DNA from: Streptomyces albireticuli
Lineage (GTDB): Bacteria > Actinomycetota > Actinomycetes > Streptomycetales > Streptomycetaceae
Assembly: GCF_002192455.1 (NCBI RefSeq)
Contig: NZ_CP021744.1
Coordinates: forward strand, 4,370,001 to 4,434,000
DNA: 64,000 nucleotides
Reading direction: 5' to 3'
Shown here: piece by piece, positions 35,740 through 44,000 of the stretch
How positions within the stretch are numbered: position 1 is the stretch's first letter
Layout: each line of letters begins with the position of its first letter
Made by a program: the position numbers and the translations under genes
Notes under the pieces: model-generated
Told to the model about the DNA's origin: nothing
The model's input: the letters and a program-made list of their open reading frames with translations, nothing else
The model's database searches: none

Positions 35740-35970
35740 CTAGGCCGAGAGGCCGAAGCGTCCGGGGTCGATTCCGGCGGCCCGCAGCTCGGCGGTGCTG
35801 AACCTCAGCGGCTCCTGCTCGGGCCGCTTGCTGTCGCCTACGGCCCAGACGCCGTCGTCGACGCGGGCGAGGGTGACGCACGATTCGCCGTCGGGGTGCG
35901 TGTTGCCCCCGCATGCCTTTGCGAACTGGATTCCCTCGATGGGGAGGTCGTAGAAATCGATCCGCGCCAT
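35740..35970 (-). CDS. DUF397 family small protein
   Basis: A 76-residue acidic protein with the DUF397 pattern: N-terminal F-AKACGGN, a Cys-Val core (ESCVTLARVDDGVWAVGDSK) and LRFSTAELRA near the end. DUF397 proteins accompany XRE/DUF5753 regulators in Streptomyces (the whiJ family) and are thought to modulate them. ATG 35970 follows AGGTGG. The cognate XRE gene lies 108 bases upstream on the same strand. Confidence 0.8.
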   Translation of the reverse strand: MARIDFYDLPIEGIQFAKACGGNTHPDGESCVTLARVDDGVWAVGDSKRPEQEPLRFSTAELRAAGIDPGRFGLSA

Positions 35971-36078
35971 GGTCCACCTGTTTCTCTCGGGTATCCGGCC
36001 GCCTTCCGGGCGGTCATGGCGCAATGTTCCCGGCGGGGCTGCGACTCTTCCAGAGGAATTTCCGTAGTGAAATAAAGA

Positions 36079-36912
36079 TCAAGACCGGTATGCGTCAGCC
36101 CATAGGGAAAGGAGCTCCCGGGCCGGATCCCCGGTGAGCGCCCTACGCTCGTACCCGGCGAACACGTCGAGATGTTCCGCGATGTCCCTGGGGTCGCGGA
36201 ACACCAGCCTGCCGGTGAAGTTCTCCACCGTCGCGAGCCGCTCGTCGTACACCGTGAAGGTGTTCATAGGGCCTCGCGTCATGACGGTGCCGCAGGGAAT
36301 GACGCCGAATCGCAGGTTCGGTAGATGGGAGAGCGACACGATCCGGTCGATCTGCACGGCCATGGCCGGTGCGGGCATGATCGCCCATCGCACTGCCTGC
36401 TCGGTGAGCAGGAACGTAAAGGACTTGGAGGTGTCGTAGAGCACGGCCTGCCGCTCCAGCTTCCGTGCGACCGTCCTCGACGTGTCTCCCGGGGAGTGAG
36501 TCAGGCTCGCTCGCACGTATTCCGGGGTCGCCAGCAACCCGGTGATCATGGCGGGCAGGAAGAATCGGAATGTGGTCGACTCGGATTCCAGGGCCAGGAG
36601 TTCCGCCTGGCGCTTCTCCAGCCCGCGCCGCCAGGAGGAGCGCTTGTCCTGCCATTCGGTATTGGCGATCCGGGCGAGTGCGGTGATCTCGGCGATCAAG
36701 GCGGGAGGAGCGTCGAGAGCCCGAAGGATCCGCTCGACGTCCAGGAGCCGGGGTGTCTTCTTGCCTGTCTCGAATTTGCTGATCTGCGATTGGGACATGT
36801 TGCAGCGTTTGGCGAGCCGGTCCCCGGTGAGGCCGGCCCGCCTGCGTAGCTCACGGAGCTTCTCCGCCAGATCCGTCTGCGACTGACCCAGCTGCTCAGG
36901 CTCGAATGTCAC
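36079..36912 (-). CDS. XRE-family regulator with DUF5753 domain (WhiJ-like)
   Basis: A 277-residue protein. The N-terminal helix-turn-helix spans about 14-75 (LRELRRRAGLTGDRLAKRCN, then MSQSQISKFETGKKTPRLLD). The rest is a DUF5753 domain, the usual sensor partner in whiJ-type regulators, with IPxGxxMTRGPMNTFTVYDE-like sequence near the end. The ATG at 36912 lies inside the end of the DUF6879 gene (17-base overlap), so the two are coupled. Third-position GC looks lower than in neighbouring housekeeping genes, consistent with transfer. Confidence 0.88.
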   Translation of the reverse strand: MTFEPEQLGQSQTDLAEKLRELRRRAGLTGDRLAKRCNMSQSQISKFETGKKTPRLLDVERILRALDAPPALIAEITALARIANTEWQDKRSSWRRGLEKRQAELLALESESTTFRFFLPAMITGLLATPEYVRASLTHSPGDTSRTVARKLERQAVLYDTSKSFTFLLTEQAVRWAIMPAPAMAVQIDRIVSLSHLPNLRFGVIPCGTVMTRGPMNTFTVYDERLATVENFTGRLVFRDPRDIAEHLDVFAGYERRALTGDPARELLSLWADAYRS

Positions 36913-37429
36913 CCGCCGTCTTCACATACTCGGCGAACGGCACGGATGCGGCCTGCGCCAGGCGTTTCCACTCCCGGTACGGCGAGGTGTCGCCGCTGAC
37001 GGTTTCGCGGTTGATCTGGGTCCCGTCGGTCCGGAAGTTCAGGTGCACCACGCGGGCGTCGTCGAACATCCACCAGTCGGTGGTCGTCAACGGCAGCCCG
37101 TGGTCGTCATGGGTGACATCGAGGACGCGGATGTCCTCCCCGGCCCGGATGTTTTCGGGGATGCCCCAGGCGAACTGGTACCTCTGGTACGCGGTGAGCG
37201 GTTGCCGGACGATGCGTACTCGGCCTATGCGGCGCCCGGACGCCACGTACTCGCGAATGCGCTCGTGCCAGCGGGCGTTGTGTCCCGGCGGCATCGGCTC
37301 GCCCCGCAGGAACGCGGCCACGCTCTCGGCCTCCCGGGGCATGGTGTAGGTCGGCTGCGCCTCGAATCGCCACGCGTCCGTCTGGAAGGCGTCGAAGGCC
37401 TTCCGCCACTCCTCGCCATCCAAGTGCAC
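36896..37429 (-). CDS. DUF6879 family protein
   Basis: A 177-residue protein from GTG 37429 beginning MHLDGEEWRKAFDAFQTDAWR, with a conserved WWMFDD segment and YREWKRLAQAASVPF near the end. DUF6879 genes are common in Streptomyces next to XRE/DUF397 pairs; function is unknown. It overlaps the downstream XRE gene by 17 bases. Its first 107 codons are also crossed in another frame by the open frame of the upstream gene. Confidence 0.78.
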   Translation of the reverse strand: MHLDGEEWRKAFDAFQTDAWRFEAQPTYTMPREAESVAAFLRGEPMPPGHNARWHERIREYVASGRRIGRVRIVRQPLTAYQRYQFAWGIPENIRAGEDIRVLDVTHDDHGLPLTTTDWWMFDDARVVHLNFRTDGTQINRETVSGDTSPYREWKRLAQAASVPFAEYVKTAGDIRA

Positions 37430-37625
37430 GGACCGCCTCCTTCAGTACCGATTCCGGGATCTCTACGAGGGCTTCGCCCTCCGGCGCGACGAAGCCGCGG
37501 TAGATGTCGCCTTGGACGACGACGCTGCTCCTGCCCTCATGGCGGTACACGTTGGGGCAGTCGTCGTCATCGCACTGGGGTCCACCGGACCTGCCGGTGA
37601 GCCGGGTCAGTTCCTGGCGCGCCAT
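37107..37625 (-). CDS. Small cysteine-containing protein, 3' end doubtful
   Basis: ATG 37625 has AAGGGGGCACC upstream and starts MARQELTRLTGRSGGPQCDD, with a Cys-x5-Cys pair, then a well-biased segment to EIPESVLKEAVRALGW (about 65 residues). No stop follows. The frame continues 107 codons through the DUF6879 gene in a different phase, with Arg/His/Pro-rich sequence typical of shadow frames. The real protein is probably only the first 65-70 residues and its stop was lost or shifted. Confidence 0.45.
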   Translation of the reverse strand: MARQELTRLTGRSGGPQCDDDDCPNVYRHEGRSSVVVQGDIYRGFVAPEGEALVEIPESVLKEAVRALGWRGVAEGLRRLPDGRVAIRGAADLHHAPGGRERGRVPAGRADAAGTQRPLARAHSRVRGVRAPHRPSTHRPATAHRVPEVPVRLGHPRKHPGRGGHPRPRCHP

Positions 37626-37709
37626 GGTGCCCCCTTGTCCCGGCCTCGCCCGAGGCCGCCGGTCGACGCTAGTGAAGCGTCGGGTGGCGCGTCCACGTGC
37701 ACCGCGAAC

Positions 37710-37727
37710 TATTCCCGTTCCGGAATA
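37710..37727. promoter_or_regulatory. Palindrome in the divergent regulator promoter region
   Basis: TATTCC-N6-GGAATA, 18 bases in an AT-rich pocket between two divergent regulatory gene sets. A candidate operator for one of the XRE regulators, by position and symmetry only. Confidence 0.4.
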
Positions 37728-37798
37728 AAAGATCACCGGTTGACCACATCGCGGTCGGCTGCCGTGCAGGGAGCCGTCCGGGCTCGCCCGCAAAGACG

Positions 37799-37823
37799 AA
37801 CGGCCCCCGGTTTGGGGGCCGTT
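37799..37823. terminator. Strong hairpin in the divergent spacer
   Basis: Perfect 10-bp stem AACGGCCCCC/GGGGGCCGTT with a GGTTT loop. It looks like a terminator but no gene ends next to it on either strand; it may block readthrough into the XRE gene at 37887. Confidence 0.5.
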
Positions 37824-37886
37824 GGCCTTACTCCCGGGTGTGCCAGGAGTACCGTTCCGAGTGTCGAAGTCAGAACGGAGCTCAGT

Positions 37887-39139
37887 ATGCCTGACGAGAT
37901 TGACAAGTACATCGGCGCGCGGATCGCGGAGCGGCGCGCGGACCGGGGGCTCACTCAGCAGGGGTTGGCGATGCGGGCCCATGTCTCCAAGTCGCTGCTG
38001 TCGAAGGTGGAGTGCGGGCAGCGGCCCGCGTCGCCCGAGCTAGTGGCGGCGTGTGCTCGTGGCCTGGGGTTATGCCCGCCGATCTGCTGGGGCAGCCCTA
38101 TCTCGACGAGCTGCGGCGGGATCAGCTGGATCTGCTGATCCAGCCCATCCGGGAGGCCTTGAATCTGCACAACCTCGGTCACGATCCGAGCGTTCGGCCT
38201 CGCCCACTGGAACAACTGGCCGGTGATCGTGACCGTGTCTGCCTGCTCGTACATGAGACCGATCTCCGGAAGGCCGCGGCGGATCTGCCCGCCCTGATGG
38301 TGGAGGCGATCGCCGTCGCCCATGCCACCGGCGACCCTCGGGCGTGGGCCCTGCTGGCGGGGCTGGACCGGGTGGCGTTCAATGTCTCGGCGAAGTTCGG
38401 GTTCCACGACCTCTCGCTCGTCGCCGCCGGCCGTGCGGAGTACGCGTGTGAGCGCGCCCAGGATCCGTCGCTTGCGGCGATGGCGAAGTGGATGCACACC
38501 ATCGCGTGCCTGCGCTCGGGCGAGTTCGCCACCGGTAGGCGCCTGCACGCGGTCGGGATGCGGTACGTGGAGGACGTGGCCGAAGGGCCTGAACGGGACG
38601 CGGCAACAGGGCAGATGGAGCTCGCGGCCGCGCTCCTCGACGTCCGGTGCGGTGACATGGACGCGGCGCACGGTCACCTTGAGGAGGCCGAGCGGTACGC
38701 GCGGCGCACCGGGGACGTGACACCGGCCCGCTGGCTCGGTTCCGACCCCCCGGAGGTGGTCGCGCCGGACCGGATCGGTTTCCGGGAGAGGGGCGTGCAC
38801 TGGTACGCGTTCGGCCCCACCAACGTCGCGGCGCACCGCATCTCAGCCCTGGCCGACCACAACGACCACGCCCAGGCGGTGCGCGTCGGCCGGACGCTCC
38901 GCATTCCCGAGGGCTGGCCCGCCATGCGCGCCGGCCAGGTGCACATCGACCTGGCGCGCTCGCACCTGTGGACCGGCCAGGACGACGCGGCGTTCCGCAG
39001 CCTGCTGGACGCCCAGCGGGTGGCACCCCAGCAGACGCGATACCACCCGCAGGTCCGCGAGACGGTCGTACAGCTCCGGAAGCGTGAGCGGCAGAGCCGG
39101 GGGACCCTGGCCCACTTCGCCGAGTGGGTCGGCGTCTGA
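37887..39139 (+). pseudogene. XRE-family regulator with TPR-like domain, frameshifted
   Basis: From ATG 37887 the frame encodes a helix-turn-helix (GLTQQGLAMRAHVSKSLLSK, then VECGQRPASPELVAACARGLG) and then stops at 38138. The long helical C-terminal domain (VMPADLLGQPYLDELRRDQL onward, about 355 residues) continues in the next frame to 39139. One extra G in the run 38067-38070 joins them as ARGLGVMPADLL, giving a normal regulator of about 417 residues. Either a real frameshift or a missing base in the assembly. The coupled ORFs downstream are probably its targets. Confidence 0.8.
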
Positions 39140-39160
39140 CGCCAGAAGTCACGTCCGGAC

Positions 39161-39180
39161 GTTGCACAGATCGGTGCAAC
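39161..39180. promoter_or_regulatory. Candidate operator, perfect palindrome
   Basis: GTTGCAC-N6-GTGCAAC, perfect 7-base arms, 21 bases after the XRE gene and 101 bases before the next start. It is placed to control the small ORF and ATPase, perhaps through the adjacent XRE protein. Confidence 0.5.
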
Positions 39181-39281
39181 TTCCGGCAGCCGAACGGCGG
39201 CAGGCTGACCGGGTCAGCGAAGTCCCCCGCGACCGCGTGAACGGCCCGGGGGCGTGGCCCACGCTTACAAGGAGCGTCGAC

Positions 39282-39443
39282 ATGCGAGACCTTAGCCGCC
39301 GGATCACCCTCTGGGCGAGAGCCCGTTTCGGCTTCAGGACAGAACGGGGAGCGGCACCCACGCCGGACGGCGGACCCGTACCGCGCATGGTGGTCGGGGC
39401 GCACGGGATCAACCTGATGTACGCGGAGGGGGAGGCCCGATGA
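39282..39443 (+). CDS. Small protein coupled to an RsbW-like ATPase
   Basis: A 53-residue basic protein starting MRDLSRRITLWARARFGF, ending VVGAHGINLMYAEGEAR. ATG 39282 has AAGGAG seven bases upstream. The stop overlaps the ATPase start by four bases (ATGA), so translation is coupled. No family recognised; similar short ORFs precede such ATPases in Streptomyces regulator clusters. Confidence 0.65.
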   Translation: MRDLSRRITLWARARFGFRTERGAAPTPDGGPVPRMVVGAHGINLMYAEGEAR

Positions 39444-39889
39444 GCGCGAGCCCCGGCGTCGTCGCCGTGCCCGTCCGGCAGGAAAGCTACAAGATGGTGG
39501 CCCCCACCAGCCCCGCCACCGCCCGGCTCGCCCGGGACTTCGTCACCGCCGCCCTCGTCGCGGCGGAGCGGCGGCCGCTGATCGAGGACGCGCGGATCTG
39601 CGTCTCCGACGCCGTCGCGAACGTCGTGCGGCACGCGCGCGTGCCCGAGCTCAGCGTGGAGATGACCGTCGGCGAGGGGCACGTCGTGGTGGCCGTACGG
39701 GACGACGACCCCGCCCGGCCGCCGTGGCCGCGCGGCCCGCAGCACGTGGGGGAGGGCGGCCGGGGGCTCGGGCTCGTGCGGCGGCTCGCGCACGCCTCCG
39801 GGGTGACGTGGGTGTGGGACGGGCTGGACCTCGTCGGCAAGCGGGTCTGGTTCGAGCTGCGGGAGGGGGCCGGCGGGCACCCGCACTGA
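39440..39889 (+). CDS. RsbW-like ATP-binding regulatory protein
   Basis: A 149-residue protein with the HATPase fold of anti-sigma kinases: N-box DAVANVVRHA, G1 box VRDDDPARPPWP and G2 box GGRGLGLVRRLA. Such stand-alone ATPases neighbour whiJ-type XRE regulators in Streptomyces and may phosphorylate or sequester partners. No sigma factor or STAS antagonist is adjacent, so the partner is unknown. Confidence 0.85.
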   Translation: MSASPGVVAVPVRQESYKMVAPTSPATARLARDFVTAALVAAERRPLIEDARICVSDAVANVVRHARVPELSVEMTVGEGHVVVAVRDDDPARPPWPRGPQHVGEGGRGLGLVRRLAHASGVTWVWDGLDLVGKRVWFELREGAGGHPH

Positions 39890-39991
39890 GCGGGGGGCGG
39901 GGCCCAGGCGGGGCTCGGACGGCCGCGTTCCGCGTCCTGCGCGAGGTCGTCGCCGCCTACGCTTGACCCTCCAGCTGAGGGAGACCCCAAG

Positions 39992-40960
39992 GTGGCGGAC
40001 ATGGACGACGACGCCCTCCATTCCATCGGTGACCTGGCCCGGCTGACCGGTCTCACGGTCAAGACCATCCGGTTCTGGTCCGATGCCGGAGTGGTGCCGC
40101 CGACCGCCCGCACCCCCGCGGGCTACCGGCTCTACGGTCAGGAGGCGCTCGCCCGCCTCGGCCTCGTCAGGACGCTGCGCGACCTCGGCGTCGGGCTCGT
40201 GGACATCCGGCGTGTGCTGGAGCGCGAGATCACCGTCACCGAGGTCGCCGCGGCGCACGCCGAGGCGCTGGAGGTGCAGATCCGCACGTTGCGGCTGCGC
40301 CGGGCCGTGCTGAGAGCGGTGGCCGGACGCGGGGCGACACCCGAGGAGACGGAACTCATGCACAAGCTCGCGAACCTCTCGGACCAGGAACGCCGCCGCC
40401 TGATCCACGACTTCATCGACCACGCCTTCCAAGGCGTCGACGTCGACGACGCGTTCATGACGACGATGCGCGGCTCCGTGCCCGTACTGCCGGACGACCC
40501 GGCCCCGGAGCAGGTCGCGGCCTGGGTCGAGCTGGCCGAGCTCGTCCAGGACGACGAGTTCCGCGCCGGGATGCGGCGCGCCGCCGAGGACCAGGTCCGG
40601 GCAGCCGAGGAGGTCGGGCGGCCGGGCCCGGACGAGACCCGGGAACTGGCCGAAATCATGCGGGCCCGGACGGACGCGGCCCGCGAGGCGGGCATCGACC
40701 CGGCTTCCGAGGCCGCCGGGCCGATCGTCGACGAGCTCGTCCGGCGGAGCGCCGAGCTGTCCGGCCGGGAGGACGGGCCGGAGTTCCGGGAGTGGCTGCT
40801 GGGACGGCTGGAGATCGGCAATGACTCGCGGTACGAGCGGTACTGGCGGCTCGTCGCCGTCGTCAACGGCTGGCCGGTGACGCCCGGCATGGGCCCGGCC
40901 GTGGAGTGGCTGAGCGCCGGGCTGCGGGCGAGGGGCGCCGGGGCCGCCACCGAGGGCTGA
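39992..40960 (+). CDS. MerR-family transcriptional regulator
   Basis: A 322-residue protein with an N-terminal MerR winged helix (SIGDLARLTGLTVKTIRFWS, DAGVVPPTARTPAGYRLYG) and a helical dimerisation segment. The C-terminal part, about 200 residues, is acidic and helical with no recognised ligand pocket. GTG 39992 was chosen for its GGGAG eight bases upstream; ATG 40001 is possible. It lies 135 bases ahead of the NACHT protein on the same strand and could regulate it. Confidence 0.85.
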   Translation: MADMDDDALHSIGDLARLTGLTVKTIRFWSDAGVVPPTARTPAGYRLYGQEALARLGLVRTLRDLGVGLVDIRRVLEREITVTEVAAAHAEALEVQIRTLRLRRAVLRAVAGRGATPEETELMHKLANLSDQERRRLIHDFIDHAFQGVDVDDAFMTTMRGSVPVLPDDPAPEQVAAWVELAELVQDDEFRAGMRRAAEDQVRAAEEVGRPGPDETRELAEIMRARTDAAREAGIDPASEAAGPIVDELVRRSAELSGREDGPEFREWLLGRLEIGNDSRYERYWRLVAVVNGWPVTPGMGPAVEWLSAGLRARGAGAATEG

Positions 40961-40966
40961 GACGGT

Positions 40967-41017
40967 GGAGGGGACGGGCCGGGCGGAGTCCGCGGCTCCG
41001 TACCGCCGTCCCCCTCC
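40967..41017 (+). terminator. Hairpin between MerR and the NACHT gene
   Basis: GGAGGGGACGG (40967-40977) pairs with CCGTCCCCCTCC (41006-41017) with a bulge, and an inner CGGAG/CTCCG stem closes the loop. No T tract. It suggests separate or attenuated transcription of the NACHT gene. Confidence 0.5.
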
Positions 41018-41095
41018 GATCCCCCACACCCGCCCCTCATCTGGCGTATCGTCAGCGCCGCGCTCAGTCAGGCGGAGGCCAGGAGGGAGCGGGGC

Positions 41096-44000
41096 GTGCA
41101 CCCGGCGAAGGAACGCATCGCGGCCGTATTCGGCCGGGCCCAGGGCAGCGGCTATCTGCTCACACCGAACCTGGTACTGACCGCCGCACACGTGATCGGC
41201 GACTGCGACACCCCACGGGCCGTCGTGCCCGGCGGCACCGGCCCGGTCCGCTGCCGTACGGTCTGGGCGCGCGACGACAGCCGGCGCTGCGACGCCGCCC
41301 TGCTGGTCGCCGAGCGGGACCTCGTCGACGTGGAGACCGCGGCGGCCTTCGAGCCGCTCGTCTGGGGCCGCGCCTACGACCTGCGGGCCTGGCCCGGCGC
41401 CCAGGCCGTCGGCTTCCCGCAGGTCCAGCGGGACGGGGACGACGAGCTCGACACCGAGCAGATCGTCGGCACCTTCAAGCCGGGCAGCAACCTCATCGGC
41501 GGCCGCCACGTCCTCGACAGCGAGCACGCCGCCCCCGAGGAGCCCGGTGGCGGCGGTTCGCCGTGGGCGGGCATGTCCGGCTCCGCCGTCTTCGTCGACG
41601 GCCTCCTCGCCGGCGTCGTCTGCGCCGACCCCGGCGGCTGGCGGCACGGACGCCTCACCGTCACCCCCTCGGCCACCCTGTGGTCGCACTTCCGGTTCCT
41701 CAGCGAGTGCCTGATGGCGGGCCACAAACCGGAGTCGCGCTCGCTCACCTCGCACCGGCAGCTGGAGGTCGAGGTGTTCGAACAGCGGTTGCGGGACTAC
41801 CTCGTCGAGAAGGCCGGCGCGCTCACCATCATCGGCCTCACCCTCTCCGACGGCGAGGGCGAGACCTGGCCGCTGGACGCCGCGTACCTCAGCCTCGAAC
41901 TGGTCGGCGCGGGCGGCCCGGCGGACGGGCAGGGCTTCGAGCCGCCCACCGGCGACCCGGCGGGCCCCGCCCGGTCCGTACCCGCGCCGCAGCGCGCCGA
42001 GGAGGCCCTCGCCGGGCAGCGGCGGGTCCTGCTGCGGGGCGCGGCCGGGTCGGGCAAGACCACCCTCCTGCAATGGCTGGCCACCGTCACCGCCCGCGGT
42101 GACCTGCCGCCCGGCCTCGGCCACCTCAGCGGCTGCATGCCGCTCACCCTGCCGCTGCGCACCCTCATACGTCAGGGTGAACTTCCGCAGCCCGAGGAGT
42201 TCCTGGCCGCCGCGGCCCGGCCGCTCGCCGGGCTGCCCGCCGCGCAGGGCTGGGTGACCCGCCGGCTGGCCGAGGGCACCGCGCTGATCCTGATCGACGG
42301 CGTGGACGAGGTCCCCGAGGCCGACCGCCGGCGCACCCTGTCCTGGCTGAAGGACCTCCTGGCCGCATACCCCGACGCGCGCTACGTCCTCACCACCCGG
42401 CCCTCCGCCGTGCGCGAGGGCTGGTTGTCGGACGCCGGGTTCACCGAGCTGGAGCTCCAGCCGATGAGCCGGGCCGACGTCGCCGACTTCATCGACCGCT
42501 GGCACACCGCCGCCGGGCAGGCGCACGACGAGCGGCTACGGGCGTTCCGCGACTCCCTGACCGCCGCGGTCGTCACCAAACGCGACCTCGGCCGGCTGGC
42601 CACCAACCCCCTGATGTGCGCGCTGATCTGCGCCCTCAACCGCTCCCGGCGCGGCTACCTGCCGCACGGCCGGATGGAGCTCTACCGGGCCGCGCTGGAG
42701 CTCCTCCTGATCCGCCGGGACCGCGAGCGCGACATCGTCGTCGGCCTGGAGGGCCCGGAGCTGGAACAGGCCCAGACCGCGCTCCTCCAGAAGATCGCGT
42801 ACTGGCTGATCCGCAACGGCCGTTCCGAGATCGAGTGGGACCGGGCCGTGGAGATCCTCGACCGTGCCCTCCCCGCGATGCCCGCGGTCGCGGCCCGGGG
42901 CAGCGCCGAGGAGATCCTGCGCCATCTGGTGCTGCGCAGCGGGCTGCTGCGGCAGCCGACCAGCGAGACCCTGGACTTCATCCACCGGACGTTCCAGGAC
43001 TACCTGGGCGCCCAGGCCGCCGTCGACGACTGGGACTTCGACCTGCTCGTCAACCACGCCCACGACGACCAGTGGGAGGACGTCCTCCGGATGGCCGTCG
43101 GCCACGCCCCGCCGCGCGCCCGCGCGGAGCTCCTCCGCAAGCTGCTGGAGCGCGGCGAGCGCGAGGAGCCCAACCGGTACCGGCTGCACCTGCTGGCCGC
43201 CGCCTGCCTGGAGCAGGCGACGGAGGTCGACGCGGACGTCCGTACGCGGGTCGAGAAGGCGGCGGCGGAGCTGGTCCCGCCCCGTGACCAGGAGGCGGCG
43301 AAGGCGCTGGCGGCGGCGGGGCAGGTGGTGCTGGACCTGCTGCCGGGGCCGGAGGGGCTCGACGACGTGGTCGCCCACGCGGTGGTCGTGGCGGCGACGG
43401 TGGTGGCGGACGACCGGGCTATTCCGTTGCTGGCGCGGTACGCGACGCATCCGTCGGTCCGGGTGCGGGCGCAGCTGGCGTGGTCGTGGGACCGGTTCGA
43501 CACGGAGCACTACGCGGAGGCGGTGGTCGGCGCGCTTCCCTGGGCCGGTGAGGACTTCGAACAGCTTCAGTTCGTCGCCAAGACGGCGGAGCAGCTGCGC
43601 GTGCTCAAGCGCTGGGGCGGACGGCCCCGGATCCAGCTGAACGGGCCGCTGGCGGCGGCCGGTCCGGCGGACCTCGCCACGCCGGCGCTCGTGGACCTGT
43701 CCCTCCAGCAGTGCCCGGAGGTCGTCGACCTGCGGACGCTCGGCCACTGCGCGCCGCTGCACGGCCTGTGGATCGGGGCCACGAAGGGGATCTCGCACCT
43801 GGCGGAGCTGGACAGCAGCGCGCTGCGGACCTTCCATGTCTCCCTGGACGAGTGCCCGGAAGGACTGGACGTCCTGGCGGACATGCCGGAGCTCACGTCG
43901 CTGCGGCTGCACTGGCCCGAGCGCGGGCACCAGCGGTGGCAGACGCTGTCGCTGCCGCCCGGGCTCACCCGTCTCGACCTGGGGCCGGGCCTGTGCGCGG

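Noticed and set aside
37626..37886. tRNA gene ending at the 37799 hairpin
   Set aside because: The hairpin resembles those after tRNA genes, but no acceptor stem or T-loop precedes it on either strand.
39149..42526. An 1125-codon minus-strand open frame across the ATPase, MerR and NACHT genes
   Set aside because: Composition is shadow-like (Gly/Arg/Pro) and the plus-strand genes have clear domains.
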